Assembly (NCBI GenBank): GCA_905233895.1
Contig: CAJOFL010000034.1
Coordinates: forward strand, 1 to 42,933
DNA: 42,933 nucleotides
Direction: 5' to 3'
Origin: an uncultured Bacteroidales bacterium
GTDB lineage: Bacteria; Bacteroidota; Bacteroidia; Bacteroidales; P3
Shown here: positions 32,611 through 39,623 of the stretch, piece by piece
How the letters are laid out: each line of letters opens with the position of its first letter
How positions within the stretch are numbered: the stretch's first letter is position 1
Made by a program: the position numbers and the translations under genes
The notes under the pieces: model-generated
Database searches by the model: none
Told to the model about the DNA's origin: nothing
Seen by the model: the letters and a program-made list of their open reading frames with translations, nothing else

Positions 32611-32870
32611 GCAAAGACCACAACCCGCTGCTGGCGGCCGTCAAGCCGCTGGCCAAACAGTACATCAACGCCGAACGGCTGAGCGATATCTTCAGCCAGG
32701 TGACCGGGCAATATGATATCGCCCCTGATGAGAAGGCCGCCATCATCATCAGCCTCTCTCCTGAAGGCGATGTGCGCGGTGCCGTCTACGGTATCGCCGG
32801 TACCGATATCGCCAGCCAATACTCAGAGAGGGTGCCGCTCGACCAGCTTATCATGCAATTATTGAACTGA
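32607..32870 (+). CDS. Protein of unknown function (87 aa) in the ATPase operon
   Basis: The sequence MSKDHNPLLAAVKPLAKQYI, then IAPDEKAAIIISLSPEGDVR and VYGIAGTDIASQYSERVPLD suggests a compact alpha/beta fold. No family is recognised. It is coupled to the upstream gene by an ATGA overlap and lies 20 bp upstream of the membrane protein. It could be a packaging or replication accessory protein; this rests only on position. Confidence 0.55.
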   Translation: MSKDHNPLLAAVKPLAKQYINAERLSDIFSQVTGQYDIAPDEKAAIIISLSPEGDVRGAVYGIAGTDIASQYSERVPLDQLIMQLLN

Positions 32871-32890
32871 CACAACCCAATCAGATAATT

Positions 32891-33520
32891 ATGAGCAATA
32901 TACACGATGATGCGCAGGCCTGGTATGAAAGCATGGGCCAAGAGATACAAGATTTTGATGTACCGCCGATGCCGGAAACGGAACCCTCGCCGGAGCAACA
33001 GGCCGAGATAGACGAGGCTCAATATATGGAGGATCATCCCTATGCCGACGCGCCGCGTGTCAGCAACGAGGATGCCACCAGTGTGCTCAACATGCAGCGC
33101 ATCAACCGGCCGACGGCCACCGTCATTGTCGGTACCATGGATGTGTTCCTGCCGATAGTCATCACGATGATCATAAAGGGCTCCGAGCGCGACGATGCCA
33201 AGCTGCAGGAAAGCGAGCGCGAAACCCTTATCGAAGCCTGGGCCGCCTATCTTGGCGACAAGAACGTGCAGGCCTCGCCCGGCATGGTGCTCATCACCAC
33301 CATACTGACCATCTACGGTTCAAAAGTCTACACCTGTATCCAGCACCGGAACGAGATACGCCAAGCAGAGATCATCGCCGAGCAGCAGGAGCAGCTGCGC
33401 CGGCAGGAGGAAGAGCTCAAGGCCCTCCGTGCCGCACGTGAGACTGCAGACGACAAAGAGAAAAAGACTCCGAAATCGCAGAACAACAATCCGATAGAAA
33501 AAAACCAACTGACTAAATAG
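32891..33520 (+). CDS. Two-helix membrane protein upstream of the packaging ATPase
   Basis: This 209-residue protein has an acidic, proline-rich start (PPMPETEPSPEQQAE), two membrane helices (about 75-96, VIVGTMDVFLPIVITMII, and 130-147, GMVLITTILTIYGSK) and a coiled-coil tail (EIIAEQQEQLRRQEEELKAL) ending in a Lys-rich stretch. No family is recognised. Its position 2 bp before the ATPase suggests a role as the ATPase's membrane anchor or portal-like partner, as seen for small membrane proteins at the packaging vertex of membrane-containing phages. Confidence 0.6.
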   Translation: MSNIHDDAQAWYESMGQEIQDFDVPPMPETEPSPEQQAEIDEAQYMEDHPYADAPRVSNEDATSVLNMQRINRPTATVIVGTMDVFLPIVITMIIKGSERDDAKLQESERETLIEAWAAYLGDKNVQASPGMVLITTILTIYGSKVYTCIQHRNEIRQAEIIAEQQEQLRRQEEELKALRAARETADDKEKKTPKSQNNNPIEKNQLTK

Positions 33521-33522
33521 AA

Positions 33523-34167
33523 ATGCCAAACCCCAACCCGGCAAATACAAAGGAGCCTCGGACCACCCATCAGGTCAATCTCGACCAGGCGCGTCGCAAG
33601 ACGCGCCTGGATCTGGTGGTGGGTATCAACGGAACCGGCAAGACCACCTTCCTGCGGCAGCAGGTGGTGGAACGAAGCCGCAAAGTGCTGGTTCTGACTC
33701 CTGACGAGGCCGAATGGCGACACCTGCCCAAGGTGTCAACCGCACAGGAAATCTATCAAATGCAGGGTGCGGCCCGCTACGTATGCGACAATCCAGCCAA
33801 GATCGACGACGATATCGCCATCATAAGCCGGTCGTTCTATGGCGGCAGCCTCATACTCGACGACGCGCGCGCATACATAGGCTGCATGACCGGGCAGAGC
33901 ACAAACTACCTTTATATCCGGCGCCGACAGTACGGTGTGGATATCTACCTGGTAGCACATGCCATCGACCAGGTTCCCAAACAGGCCTTCACCTACGCCA
34001 CCTATCTGCACCTCTTCTACACCACCGGCAACATCCAGTACCGGAAACGCGATCTGGATCCAGACACCTTCGCCCGCATCGAGCAAGCCAAGGATGCCAT
34101 CAAGAAGGCGGTACTGGCCGGAGACAAACACTCCTGCGCCCATATCAAAATAGACCAAAGCCTATAA
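33523..34167 (+). CDS. P-loop ATPase, candidate viral packaging ATPase (P9/A32-like)
   Basis: This 214-residue protein has Walker A GINGTGKTT (34-42), a hydrophobic strand then Walker B SLILDDARAY (D113/D114), an RRRQYGVDIYLVAHAIDQVP segment (133-152) that looks like the arginine/sensor region of FtsK-HerA-type viral ATPases, and no membrane segment. Size and motif order match packaging ATPases of tectivirus- and corticovirus-type tailless phages. Zot-like proteins of filamentous phages are the main alternative but usually carry a membrane helix. It lies between a two-helix membrane protein and the structural operon. Confidence 0.7.
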   Translation: MPNPNPANTKEPRTTHQVNLDQARRKTRLDLVVGINGTGKTTFLRQQVVERSRKVLVLTPDEAEWRHLPKVSTAQEIYQMQGAARYVCDNPAKIDDDIAIISRSFYGGSLILDDARAYIGCMTGQSTNYLYIRRRQYGVDIYLVAHAIDQVPKQAFTYATYLHLFYTTGNIQYRKRDLDPDTFARIEQAKDAIKKAVLAGDKHSCAHIKIDQSL

Positions 34168-34191
34168 TAAGCATATAATACATTATTATAT

Positions 34192-34416
34192 ATGGACAAC
34201 CAGCTGTCAATGGACTTCGGTTCGGAGGTGAACCTGAGCGACCGTCCGCGCACACTCAAAGAGGTAGCAGCCTACTATGGAGTTAGTGCACGCGTTGTCC
34301 GTGGGTGGCTGTGTTGCCACCAGCTGCGCGATCTTGCCTACCGGCGAGGTACCGGCAGGGGGTATTATTTTACCGTGGCCGAGTTGCGCCGGATGGCCGA
34401 AGTGCTGGGCGAGTAG
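34192..34416 (+). CDS. Helix-turn-helix protein (74 aa), MerR/excisionase-like
   Basis: The protein has TLKEVAAYYGVSARVVRGWL, a helix-turn-helix, followed by RGTGRGYYFTVAELRRMAEV with the wing typical of MerR-like or excisionase-like DNA-binding proteins. It could control the structural operon starting 200 bp downstream, or excision. A strong terminator follows at 34435. Confidence 0.7.
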   Translation: MDNQLSMDFGSEVNLSDRPRTLKEVAAYYGVSARVVRGWLCCHQLRDLAYRRGTGRGYYFTVAELRRMAEVLGE

Positions 34417-34434
34417 TCGATATCAAACCCCACC

Positions 34435-34463
34435 GCCACCCTACTCCAGGGTGGCTTTTTTTT
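34435..34463 (+). terminator. Terminator separating the ATPase operon from the structural operon
   Basis: GCCACCC (34435-34441) pairs with GGGTGGC (34449-34455), followed by eight or more T. Then a promoter-like element starts at 34547. Confidence 0.85.
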
Positions 34464-34546
34464 GTTATATACCGTCATGAATCGTCGATTATGTGCAAGT
34501 ACATGCCGATAAGGGTCGATATGATATCTGCGCCGCGAGAATTATG

Positions 34547-34554
34547 TAACTTTG
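34547..34554 (+). promoter_or_regulatory. -7 element for the structural operon
   Basis: TAACTTTG followed by C at 34547-34555, about 55 bases before the first small membrane protein gene. No TTTG box is seen 19 bp upstream, so it may need an activator such as the helix-turn-helix protein at 34192. Confidence 0.55.
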
Positions 34555-34608
34555 CATCCCGAAACAAAAGCGTCGCACAGACAGAACAACAACAAAAACA
34601 CATCAATT

Positions 34609-34782
34609 ATGAAGAAATTTTTCAACGACCACGTGGGCATGTGCTTCGTCGCCGCCGTCATACTGGCTGGCGTAGCCCTCTACTTCGCCCTGAAGAACAA
34701 GAAGCGCCTCGAAGAGGTTACCGGCAGCATGGCTCAGCTGCTCAACGCCGCCGCCACCGAACCGGTCGCACCCACCGAGTAA
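34609..34782 (+). CDS. Small single-pass membrane protein (57 aa)
   Basis: The protein MKKFFNDHVGMCFVAAVILAG has one membrane helix at about 9-28 and a polar C-terminal tail (KKRLEEVTGSMAQLLNAAAT). It is the first gene after the structural promoter, directly before the capsid candidate. A virion membrane protein or capsid-associated peptide is likely by position. Two features recur in the element: MKK start and a Lys-flanked helix. Confidence 0.65.
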   Translation: MKKFFNDHVGMCFVAAVILAGVALYFALKNKKRLEEVTGSMAQLLNAAATEPVAPTE

Positions 34783-34800
34783 CAAGAAATATGATCCGGC

Positions 34801-35520
34801 ATGGATGAGATTGAGAAACTCCGCATTGTCGGACAGTCAGAAAGAGTATTAACCAATTATTTCACAGGCAATATGAAAAACATTCTCGACAAGCTCCAGT
34901 TTGTCATCAAGTGCGGCTACCTGGCCGCCGCCACCGAGGGCAACAAGGCCGCCGGTATGAACGCCATGAGCGTCGCCCTCATGACCGGCCATTACGACAT
35001 GGACGGCCTCGACGCATCCAAAGAGCTCCATCACCACGACATGAAGCAGCTGATCAAGGCCGGCTTCAGCGGCATCAATGCCGTGCTCGACGACATGACC
35101 GCCGCCGAGGTTACCGCCAAGGGTATCACTCCCTATGTCGACGGTGCCAAGAGTGAGAACAAAGAGTTCATCATCATCAAGCCGGTCAACGCCGACCTGC
35201 CGCTGCGCCCCGCCCTGCGCTATCTGCGCCACAACCCGCGCTACATCAAGAGCATCACCATCACCACCAACAACGCCGGTGTGTTCGACGGCAGCTTCTC
35301 GCTGGGCGACATGTCGCCGTTCCACCGCACGGCCACCCGCGAGGTCGACCTCACCCAGTACAAGAGCGTCAACCAGTACGCCAACGACAAGATCGTCATC
35401 AACTATGGTCCCCAGGAGTTCCAGCTCAACGAGGACGTCCTCTGGACCCTCAACGGCATCCCCGTGACCTCCGACGCCGTGACCGAGATCACCATGTCGA
35501 TCGAGTTCTACGACGAGTAG
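34801..35520 (+). CDS. Candidate major capsid protein
   Basis: This 239-residue protein has a helical first half (LQFVIKCGYLAAATEGNKAA) and a beta-rich second half (KSITITTNNAGVFDGSFSLG, YANDKIVINYGPQEFQLN, VTEITMSIEFYDE). The gene has its own strong terminator, as highly expressed capsid genes often do, and sits next to a packaging ATPase. No sequence match to a known capsid is recognised. The beta-rich half is too short for a classical double jelly roll, so a single jelly roll or another fold is possible. ATG at 34873 is an alternative start with an A/T-rich upstream region. Confidence 0.45.
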   Translation: MDEIEKLRIVGQSERVLTNYFTGNMKNILDKLQFVIKCGYLAAATEGNKAAGMNAMSVALMTGHYDMDGLDASKELHHHDMKQLIKAGFSGINAVLDDMTAAEVTAKGITPYVDGAKSENKEFIIIKPVNADLPLRPALRYLRHNPRYIKSITITTNNAGVFDGSFSLGDMSPFHRTATREVDLTQYKSVNQYANDKIVINYGPQEFQLNEDVLWTLNGIPVTSDAVTEITMSIEFYDE

Positions 35521-35546
35521 GCTCCTTGTTCCACGTCCTACCATAG

Positions 35547-35606
35547 GTTCCTTTGCCAAGGAACTTTACAGCCGGTGTCGGTTAGTCCGGCACCGGCATT
35601 TTTTTA
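35547..35606 (+). terminator. Double hairpin terminator after the capsid candidate
   Basis: GTTCCTT/AAGGAAC (35547-35553 and 35558-35564), then GCCGGTG/CACCGGC (35571-35577 and 35591-35597) followed by a T-run. No new promoter is seen before 35623, so some read-through must feed the next operon. Confidence 0.85.
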
Positions 35607-35622
35607 AAACCAAACCCGCGAT

Positions 35623-36018
35623 ATGAAAGAACGCATATTCACCAAATCCCCAGAGATACTCTCTGCCCGCCATGGCAATGACGACAGCAAACGCCGCGTG
35701 TTCGGATTCGAGACTCCAGATCGAGAGGCAGCGCTCAATAATTTGAACGCCGTCATAGACGGAATCAACCCGAACAATGATATCTCCGGCAGAGTCCGAA
35801 ACGCCGACGGCGGCTTCTGGAACAATCTTGGAGGAATCATCGGCAACCTTGGTACAGGAGCCGCCTCCGTGGTTACAGCCCTCAACCACAAATATACCGA
35901 AACCCGAAACTATAACTACACCGAGAATGTCAACCGCACCTTGATGTGGGGTGGCATCGGCGTGGCAACCCTGTTGGTTACCGGGGTGGTGCTCATTATG
36001 GTGCTTCGCAAACGTTAA
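35623..36018 (+). CDS. Membrane-anchored protein (131 aa), tag-like N-terminus
   Basis: The protein starts MKERIFTKSPEILSARHGND, a variant of the MKKQKIF-type tag. Its middle part is glycine- and asparagine-rich (GGFWNNLGGIIGNLGTG). One membrane helix at about 107-128 (MWGGIGVATLLVTGVVLIMV) ends in LRKR. Tail-anchored or virion membrane location is likely. It is the first gene of the long membrane-protein operon and ends 4 bp before the peptidase. Confidence 0.7.
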   Translation: MKERIFTKSPEILSARHGNDDSKRRVFGFETPDREAALNNLNAVIDGINPNNDISGRVRNADGGFWNNLGGIIGNLGTGAASVVTALNHKYTETRNYNYTENVNRTLMWGGIGVATLLVTGVVLIMVLRKR

Positions 36019-36022
36019 GGTC

Positions 36023-36382
36023 ATGAAGGCGTCGGTACGCATAGTCGGGCGGGCGGAACTGGGCGAATGCCCCGCCGCCGTGGTGATCGATGAGGACGGC
36101 AGCACCGTCTTCGTCACCAACCGCGACACGTTTCCGAAATTCACTCGCCAACAGCAGATGTTCATCCTGGCCCACGAACTGGGCCACCGACTGACCGGCA
36201 GCGCCGACGAACAGGTGGCCGACGCTTTCGCCCTTGGACTTACCGCCGGACGCCAGCGCCGGTCTCTCAAGAGTGCCGTCAGTGCCGTGGCCTCCATGGG
36301 GGCGGTACCCGCCTCGCGCGTAGAAGCACTCTACAAGTTATGCCTCCGCATCGACAGAAAACACACAAACAGAACGATATGA
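36023..36382 (+). CDS. HExxH metallopeptidase-like protein (119 aa)
   Basis: The protein has ILAHELGHRLTGSADEQVAD: H51, E52, H55 of an HExxH zinc site and a likely third ligand in SADEQVAD (E63 or D67). This matches the small IrrE/ImmA-like or minimal gluzincin fold. ImmA-type proteases cleave phage repressors, but here it sits among structural genes, so virion maturation or lysis-related cleavage is also possible. Its 3' end overlaps the next gene by 4 bp. Confidence 0.75.
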   Translation: MKASVRIVGRAELGECPAAVVIDEDGSTVFVTNRDTFPKFTRQQQMFILAHELGHRLTGSADEQVADAFALGLTAGRQRRSLKSAVSAVASMGAVPASRVEALYKLCLRIDRKHTNRTI

Positions 36383-36618
36383 AAAAACAGAAACTTTTTG
36401 CTGCCGATGGCCGTCAAATAGAGACACCCAATCCAGCTTCGGACAGCGACGACCGTCAGGCCGCCGCCGAGCAGGCCGGGATGTTGGGCCAGCTGCTGGG
36501 CCGTCAGGCCCTGTACCGCCGTCCGGGCATACACCTCGGCCAGTGGTTTTTCTCCACCGAGACCGTGCTGCTGACAGCACTTCTCGTCTGTGCCATCATC
36601 ATCATCAAAAAAATGTAA
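36379..36618 (+). CDS. Tagged membrane protein (79 aa), MKKQKLF family member 1
   Basis: The N-terminus MKKQKLFAADGRQIETP matches the tag shared with the genes at 36622 and 37250. The C-terminal helix (FFSTETVLLTALLVCAIIII) at about 57-76 ends in KKM. The middle has QAGMLGQLLGRQALYRRPGI. No catalytic motif is seen. Its role is inferred to be structural: a tag on one end and an anchor on the other. Confidence 0.75.
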   Translation: MKKQKLFAADGRQIETPNPASDSDDRQAAAEQAGMLGQLLGRQALYRRPGIHLGQWFFSTETVLLTALLVCAIIIIKKM

Positions 36619-36621
36619 GCC

Positions 36622-37149
36622 ATGAAAAAACAAAAAATCTTTACTGCCAACGGCGAACTGGTAGCCGCCCTTCAATATATCGACCCGCAGACGTTCCCTC
36701 AAAGGCATAGTTTGAAGCCTGGACGTATCGGCATCATCGCCGGGCCCACAGGCGACCAAGTGATAGCCGGGCCCACAGGCGACCAAGTGATAGCCCCGGC
36801 CATCGCTGCAGGGAAATTCGAAGGCATCCTCGGCATGGATCGCGTAGTGCTGGCCGAGACCCTCCAGCGTCTCGTGAGCAGCGGGAAAATCACCCAGGCT
36901 CAAGCCGGCGCGGCGATGGCCACCTGGAAAGAAGCCAACAATGAAGTCAAAGAACCCAACCTGCCCGGCGACGTTGTACCCGGCGAACAGCCCGATCCTA
37001 TCGTGCCGGCCAATACCGACGTTCCGCTTCTCAAGCGCGAGACTTGGACAGTCCTGGGGCTGACCATGAAACCTCTCTGGTGGGTGCTTTCAGGCGTGGT
37101 TGCCGTTGTGCTGTTGGCCTTGGTCGTCAAAAAGTTGGTCAAGAAATGA
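36622..37149 (+). CDS. Tagged membrane protein (175 aa), MKKQKIF family member 2, with 9-residue repeat
   Basis: The N-terminus MKKQKIFTANGELVAAL carries the tag. A 9-residue repeat (AGPTGDQVI twice, about residues 40-57) follows, then helical segments and a membrane helix at about 150-170 (WWVLSGVVAVVLLALVVKKL) ending in VKK. The repeat is encoded by an exact 27-bp duplication. The function is unknown; virion membrane protein by context. Confidence 0.75.
   Translation: MKKQKIFTANGELVAALQYIDPQTFPQRHSLKPGRIGIIAGPTGDQVIAGPTGDQVIAPAIAAGKFEGILGMDRVVLAETLQRLVSSGKITQAQAGAAMATWKEANNEVKEPNLPGDVVPGEQPDPIVPANTDVPLLKRETWTVLGLTMKPLWWVLSGVVAVVLLALVVKKLVKK
36739..36792. repeat. Exact 27-bp tandem duplication in a coding sequence
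   Basis: Copies at 36739-36765 and 36766-36792 are identical (GCCGGGCCCACAGGCGACC start). It preserves the reading frame and adds nine residues. Confidence 0.97.
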
Positions 37150-37253
37150 GCGAGACCGACTATCTGCGGCTCATGCTTGCCTGGCGCATTGTAACACTTG
37201 TGTCCGCCCTGGCACTTGTAGCCATAACCATTAAACGACTGAAAACGCTATGA
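37146..37253 (+). CDS. Tiny membrane peptide (35 aa)
   Basis: The sequence MSETDYLRLMLAWRIVTLVS continues as a hydrophobic helix to LALVAITIKRLKTL. Its start overlaps the upstream stop and its stop overlaps the next start, both by 4 bases, which supports a real gene despite the length. A single membrane helix with a Lys/Arg tail suggests a capsid-membrane or holin-like peptide. Confidence 0.65.
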   Translation: MSETDYLRLMLAWRIVTLVSALALVAITIKRLKTL

Positions 37254-37921
37254 AGAAACAAAAGATATTCCGTGCTGACGGTGCCAGTCTGGGAGGAATC
37301 AACGCCAGTTCCAGCACCTATACAACAGACGACCTTGGGAACATCAAAACAGTCTGTGCCTCCTACTCCTACGCACGTGTTGGCGTAAACCAGCCCAAAA
37401 CAGTGCGTGTGAGTGCTGTGAACGAGCAACTGTACCCGAAGTCCGTCGCCGAAGCGTTGGTGTCTTTGCTCAAAAAAGCCTCGGTCAATATCAAGTCCTA
37501 TGACCGCACATCCAATACGGGCAACAGTCTCATACTGAAGTGCGGCACGGAGAGCGATGCCCAAAAGACCGCAAACGCCGTCAACGCAATTCTGCAGCTG
37601 GGGACCAAGGTTCTGAACCTTACCGACACCTACACCATCGACCCGCAATATTCAAAGGGGTTGGCCATTCAGGCGTCCAGTGGCGGTTTCTCCGTCAGCT
37701 ACAGGATTCCCTACAACGCACAGCAAGCTGCAGCAGCCACGCAAGCCCAAACCGAAGCCGCCTCCGTACAACAGGCCCAAGCCGATGCCGCCCTGGCCGC
37801 CGAGGAAGCCCTCCGAAAGACCATCACGGGCCGTGTGCTGCGCATCGCCGGCATTGTCGCCTTCGCCGCCCTGGTAATCGGAATCGTGGTGTTCATAATC
37901 GTGAAATCCAAGAAGAAGTAA
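37250..37921 (+). CDS. Tagged membrane protein (223 aa), MKKQKIF family member 3
   Basis: The N-terminus MKKQKIFRADGASLGGINAS carries the tag. The middle is a beta-rich domain with SYARVGVNQPKTVRVSAVNE, then an alanine/glutamine-rich linker (about 163-190, QQAAAATQAQTEAASVQQAQ). The C-terminal helix (IAGIVAFAALVIGIVVFIIV) is at about 198-218 with KSKKK after it. This is the largest of the tagged set. The structure suggests a peripheral domain held to a membrane. Confidence 0.75.
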   Translation: MKKQKIFRADGASLGGINASSSTYTTDDLGNIKTVCASYSYARVGVNQPKTVRVSAVNEQLYPKSVAEALVSLLKKASVNIKSYDRTSNTGNSLILKCGTESDAQKTANAVNAILQLGTKVLNLTDTYTIDPQYSKGLAIQASSGGFSVSYRIPYNAQQAAAATQAQTEAASVQQAQADAALAAEEALRKTITGRVLRIAGIVAFAALVIGIVVFIIVKSKKK

Positions 37922-37931
37922 AGGAGGCTTT

Positions 37932-38552
37932 ATGGCTAACAACTATAAACCCGGTGTAACCAGACTGCACGACATGCCCGCACCTGTGGCAGCTGAAGAC
38001 AGCCGTTATCAGCAGAAGCTTGGCAATATAGACGCGACCACCCGCACAGCCGACAACATCCTCTCGGTGGCCAGCCGCAATTGGGTAGGCATCCTCGTCA
38101 TCACTCTCATTATAATTGTGGTACTGGTTGTCTTCGGAAGCAAGATAAAGAACGGCATCAGCAGCTTTTGGGCACTCATCACTTCCGGCTTCCGTGAAGA
38201 AAAGAAGCAGGAGGAAATCAGCGATGCCACCGGTGAGACAATCACTTCGTCCGACCTCAAGCCCGCCGTGGCGCAGGCTATTGCCGACAACCTGGCCAAT
38301 GCTTTCAGGTGGGATGGAGACGACGAAGTCGAGATTTATACCCAACTAGACAAAATCCCAAATACCAACTCCTGGCTTCTCGTTATCGACAAATTCGGCA
38401 CTCGCACTGTTGCCAACGGTTTAGGGTTCTGGAAGAAAAAAACTCTCGAGCAAGCCGTTCGGGACAAACTCACCCGGGAAGAACGTCGCAGATGTTACAG
38501 CATCCTGACCTCCAACGGTGTCAACCCTGATTTTATTCATTTCGACATTTAA
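37932..38552 (+). CDS. Membrane protein with annexin-like C-terminal domain (206 aa)
   Basis: There is one membrane helix at about 50-70 (WVGILVITLIIIVVLVVFGS) and a soluble C-terminal domain: FRWDGDDEVEIYTQLDKIPN, then WLLVIDKFGTRTV, and LEQAVRDKLTREERRRCYSI. This resembles the annexin-like helical repeat domain (GTDE-type start, LFxxFG) seen in Bacteroidota mobile-element proteins, but that is from memory. Membrane location and structural role are inferred. It starts 11 bp after the third tagged protein. Confidence 0.6.
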   Translation: MANNYKPGVTRLHDMPAPVAAEDSRYQQKLGNIDATTRTADNILSVASRNWVGILVITLIIIVVLVVFGSKIKNGISSFWALITSGFREEKKQEEISDATGETITSSDLKPAVAQAIADNLANAFRWDGDDEVEIYTQLDKIPNTNSWLLVIDKFGTRTVANGLGFWKKKTLEQAVRDKLTREERRRCYSILTSNGVNPDFIHFDI

Positions 38553-38565
38553 CCAAGGAAACAAT

Positions 38566-39078
38566 ATGGAAAACCACCGAATCCTCCGTACCATCTTCAT
38601 AGTCCTCAGTATTGCTGCACTGGTGGCCGCCATCATATCTTTGTTGAAAGCCAAAGGAATCAACATTGATATCCGCAACGACGGCCACAATGAGAACCAA
38701 AACGACAACCACAGCTCGAGCAGCAGCTCCAGCATCAGTTCATCGTCGGCCAACGCCAGTTCTTCCTGGGGCTGGCCGCTGATGAAGGGTACTGGCAGCA
38801 AGGCCAATCCTAGCGGCAACGTCAAGTCGATCCAGGAGGCCTTGAACTGGTACCTCAAAAACGACATCGCCAAGGATGGCATCTGGGGGGATATCACCGA
38901 ACGCTCCCTCATCTCGCTACGCAGCCAGGCATACCCCGCAATGGGCGCCGCCCTTTCGTTCGGCACAGTCATCCCGATGGATGGCGGCAATGTCAGCCTT
39001 GACAAAGAACACTACCAGATGTTCATCACGCTCTACAGCCAGCACAAATCCCAAAAGCAATATGAAAACATCATCTGA
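38566..39078 (+). CDS. Membrane-anchored protein with Ser-rich linker and peptidoglycan-binding-like domain
   Basis: This 170-residue protein has a membrane helix at about 7-28 (LRTIFIVLSIAALVAAIISLL), a Ser/Asn-rich linker (about 40-67) and a compact domain with GNVKSIQEALNWYLKNDIAKD, then GIWGDITERSLISL. This is the layout of peptidoglycan-binding type 1 domains (repeat of G-x-x-V-x-x-L-Q). It lies directly before and overlaps the lysozyme gene by 17 bp, so it probably holds the wall-degrading function at the virion or membrane. It could be a spanin- or holin-like protein. Confidence 0.65.
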   Translation: MENHRILRTIFIVLSIAALVAAIISLLKAKGINIDIRNDGHNENQNDNHSSSSSSSISSSSANASSSWGWPLMKGTGSKANPSGNVKSIQEALNWYLKNDIAKDGIWGDITERSLISLRSQAYPAMGAALSFGTVIPMDGGNVSLDKEHYQMFITLYSQHKSQKQYENII

Positions 39079-39595
39079 AGGCATCGCGCTGATCAAGCGC
39101 CTGGAGGGATGCTCACTGAAAGCCTACCCGGACGCGACCGGCTACTCGATTGGCTACGGCCACTATGGCGTGTCTGCAGGTCTCGTCATCAGCCAGGAAG
39201 AGGCCGATATGCTGCTCGAGGGGGACCTGGCCCGCTTCGAAGCGGCGGTGAACCGTCTGGCCAATATTACGCCGCTTAGTCAGAACCAGTTCGACGCACT
39301 GGTGTGTCTCAGCTACAATATCGGTACCGCCAATTTCCAGAATTCCACCGTCGCACGTCTCATTCGTGAACGCGGAGCCGCCCCGACCGCCGGGTTGCGT
39401 ACAGCATGGCTCCTCTGGATCAAGAGCCGCAACCCACAAACCGGAGCCCTCGAAGTGAACCAAGTGCTGGTCCATCGTCGTAACGAGGAATACGACCACT
39501 ACTCCGGCAACGATAACCTCAAAAAAAAAACTGCTGATGACAGCAGCTCTCCTGTTGATAGCATTGGCAATGGTTATCATTGCAATCTCAAGTAA
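39062..39595 (+). CDS. GH24 phage-type lysozyme (frameshift-prone C-terminus)
   Basis: The 177-residue protein has IKRLEGCSLKAYPDATGYSI, giving E15 and D24 at the positions of the T4 lysozyme catalytic residues, followed by GYGHYGV. QNQFDALVCLSYNIGTANF matches the family core. It cleaves peptidoglycan. No signal peptide is present. Near the 3' end a run of ten A (39521-39530) leads in the zero frame to a polar tail, but in the +1 frame to a clear membrane helix. The enzyme may thus be made in two forms, soluble and membrane-anchored. Confidence 0.9.
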   Translation: MKTSSEGIALIKRLEGCSLKAYPDATGYSIGYGHYGVSAGLVISQEEADMLLEGDLARFEAAVNRLANITPLSQNQFDALVCLSYNIGTANFQNSTVARLIRERGAAPTAGLRTAWLLWIKSRNPQTGALEVNQVLVHRRNEEYDHYSGNDNLKKKTADDSSSPVDSIGNGYHCNLK

Positions 39596-39623
39596 ACCAA
39601 CAAACAAAACAACCAATGAATAG
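39537..39623 (+). CDS. Alternative membrane-helix frame overlapping the lysozyme 3' end
   Basis: In the frame entered by removal of one A from the run at 39521-39530, the codons read LLMTAALLLIALAMVIIAIS, then SSKPTNKTTNE and a TAG at 39621. It can also be read as an independent 28-residue peptide from ATG 39537. The helix is 20 residues of hydrophobic amino acids, unlikely by chance right after a slippery run. Its end overlaps the start of the next gene. Confidence 0.5.
   Translation: MTAALLLIALAMVIIAISSKPTNKTTNE

Noticed and set aside
33523-34167. Filamentous phage Zot-type protein
   Set aside because: No membrane helix, and the surrounding genome is much larger than and unlike that of inoviruses; kept only as an alternative.
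35571-35606. Terminator hairpin as possible riboswitch for the following operon
   Set aside because: A simple GC stem with a T-run and no further conserved structure.
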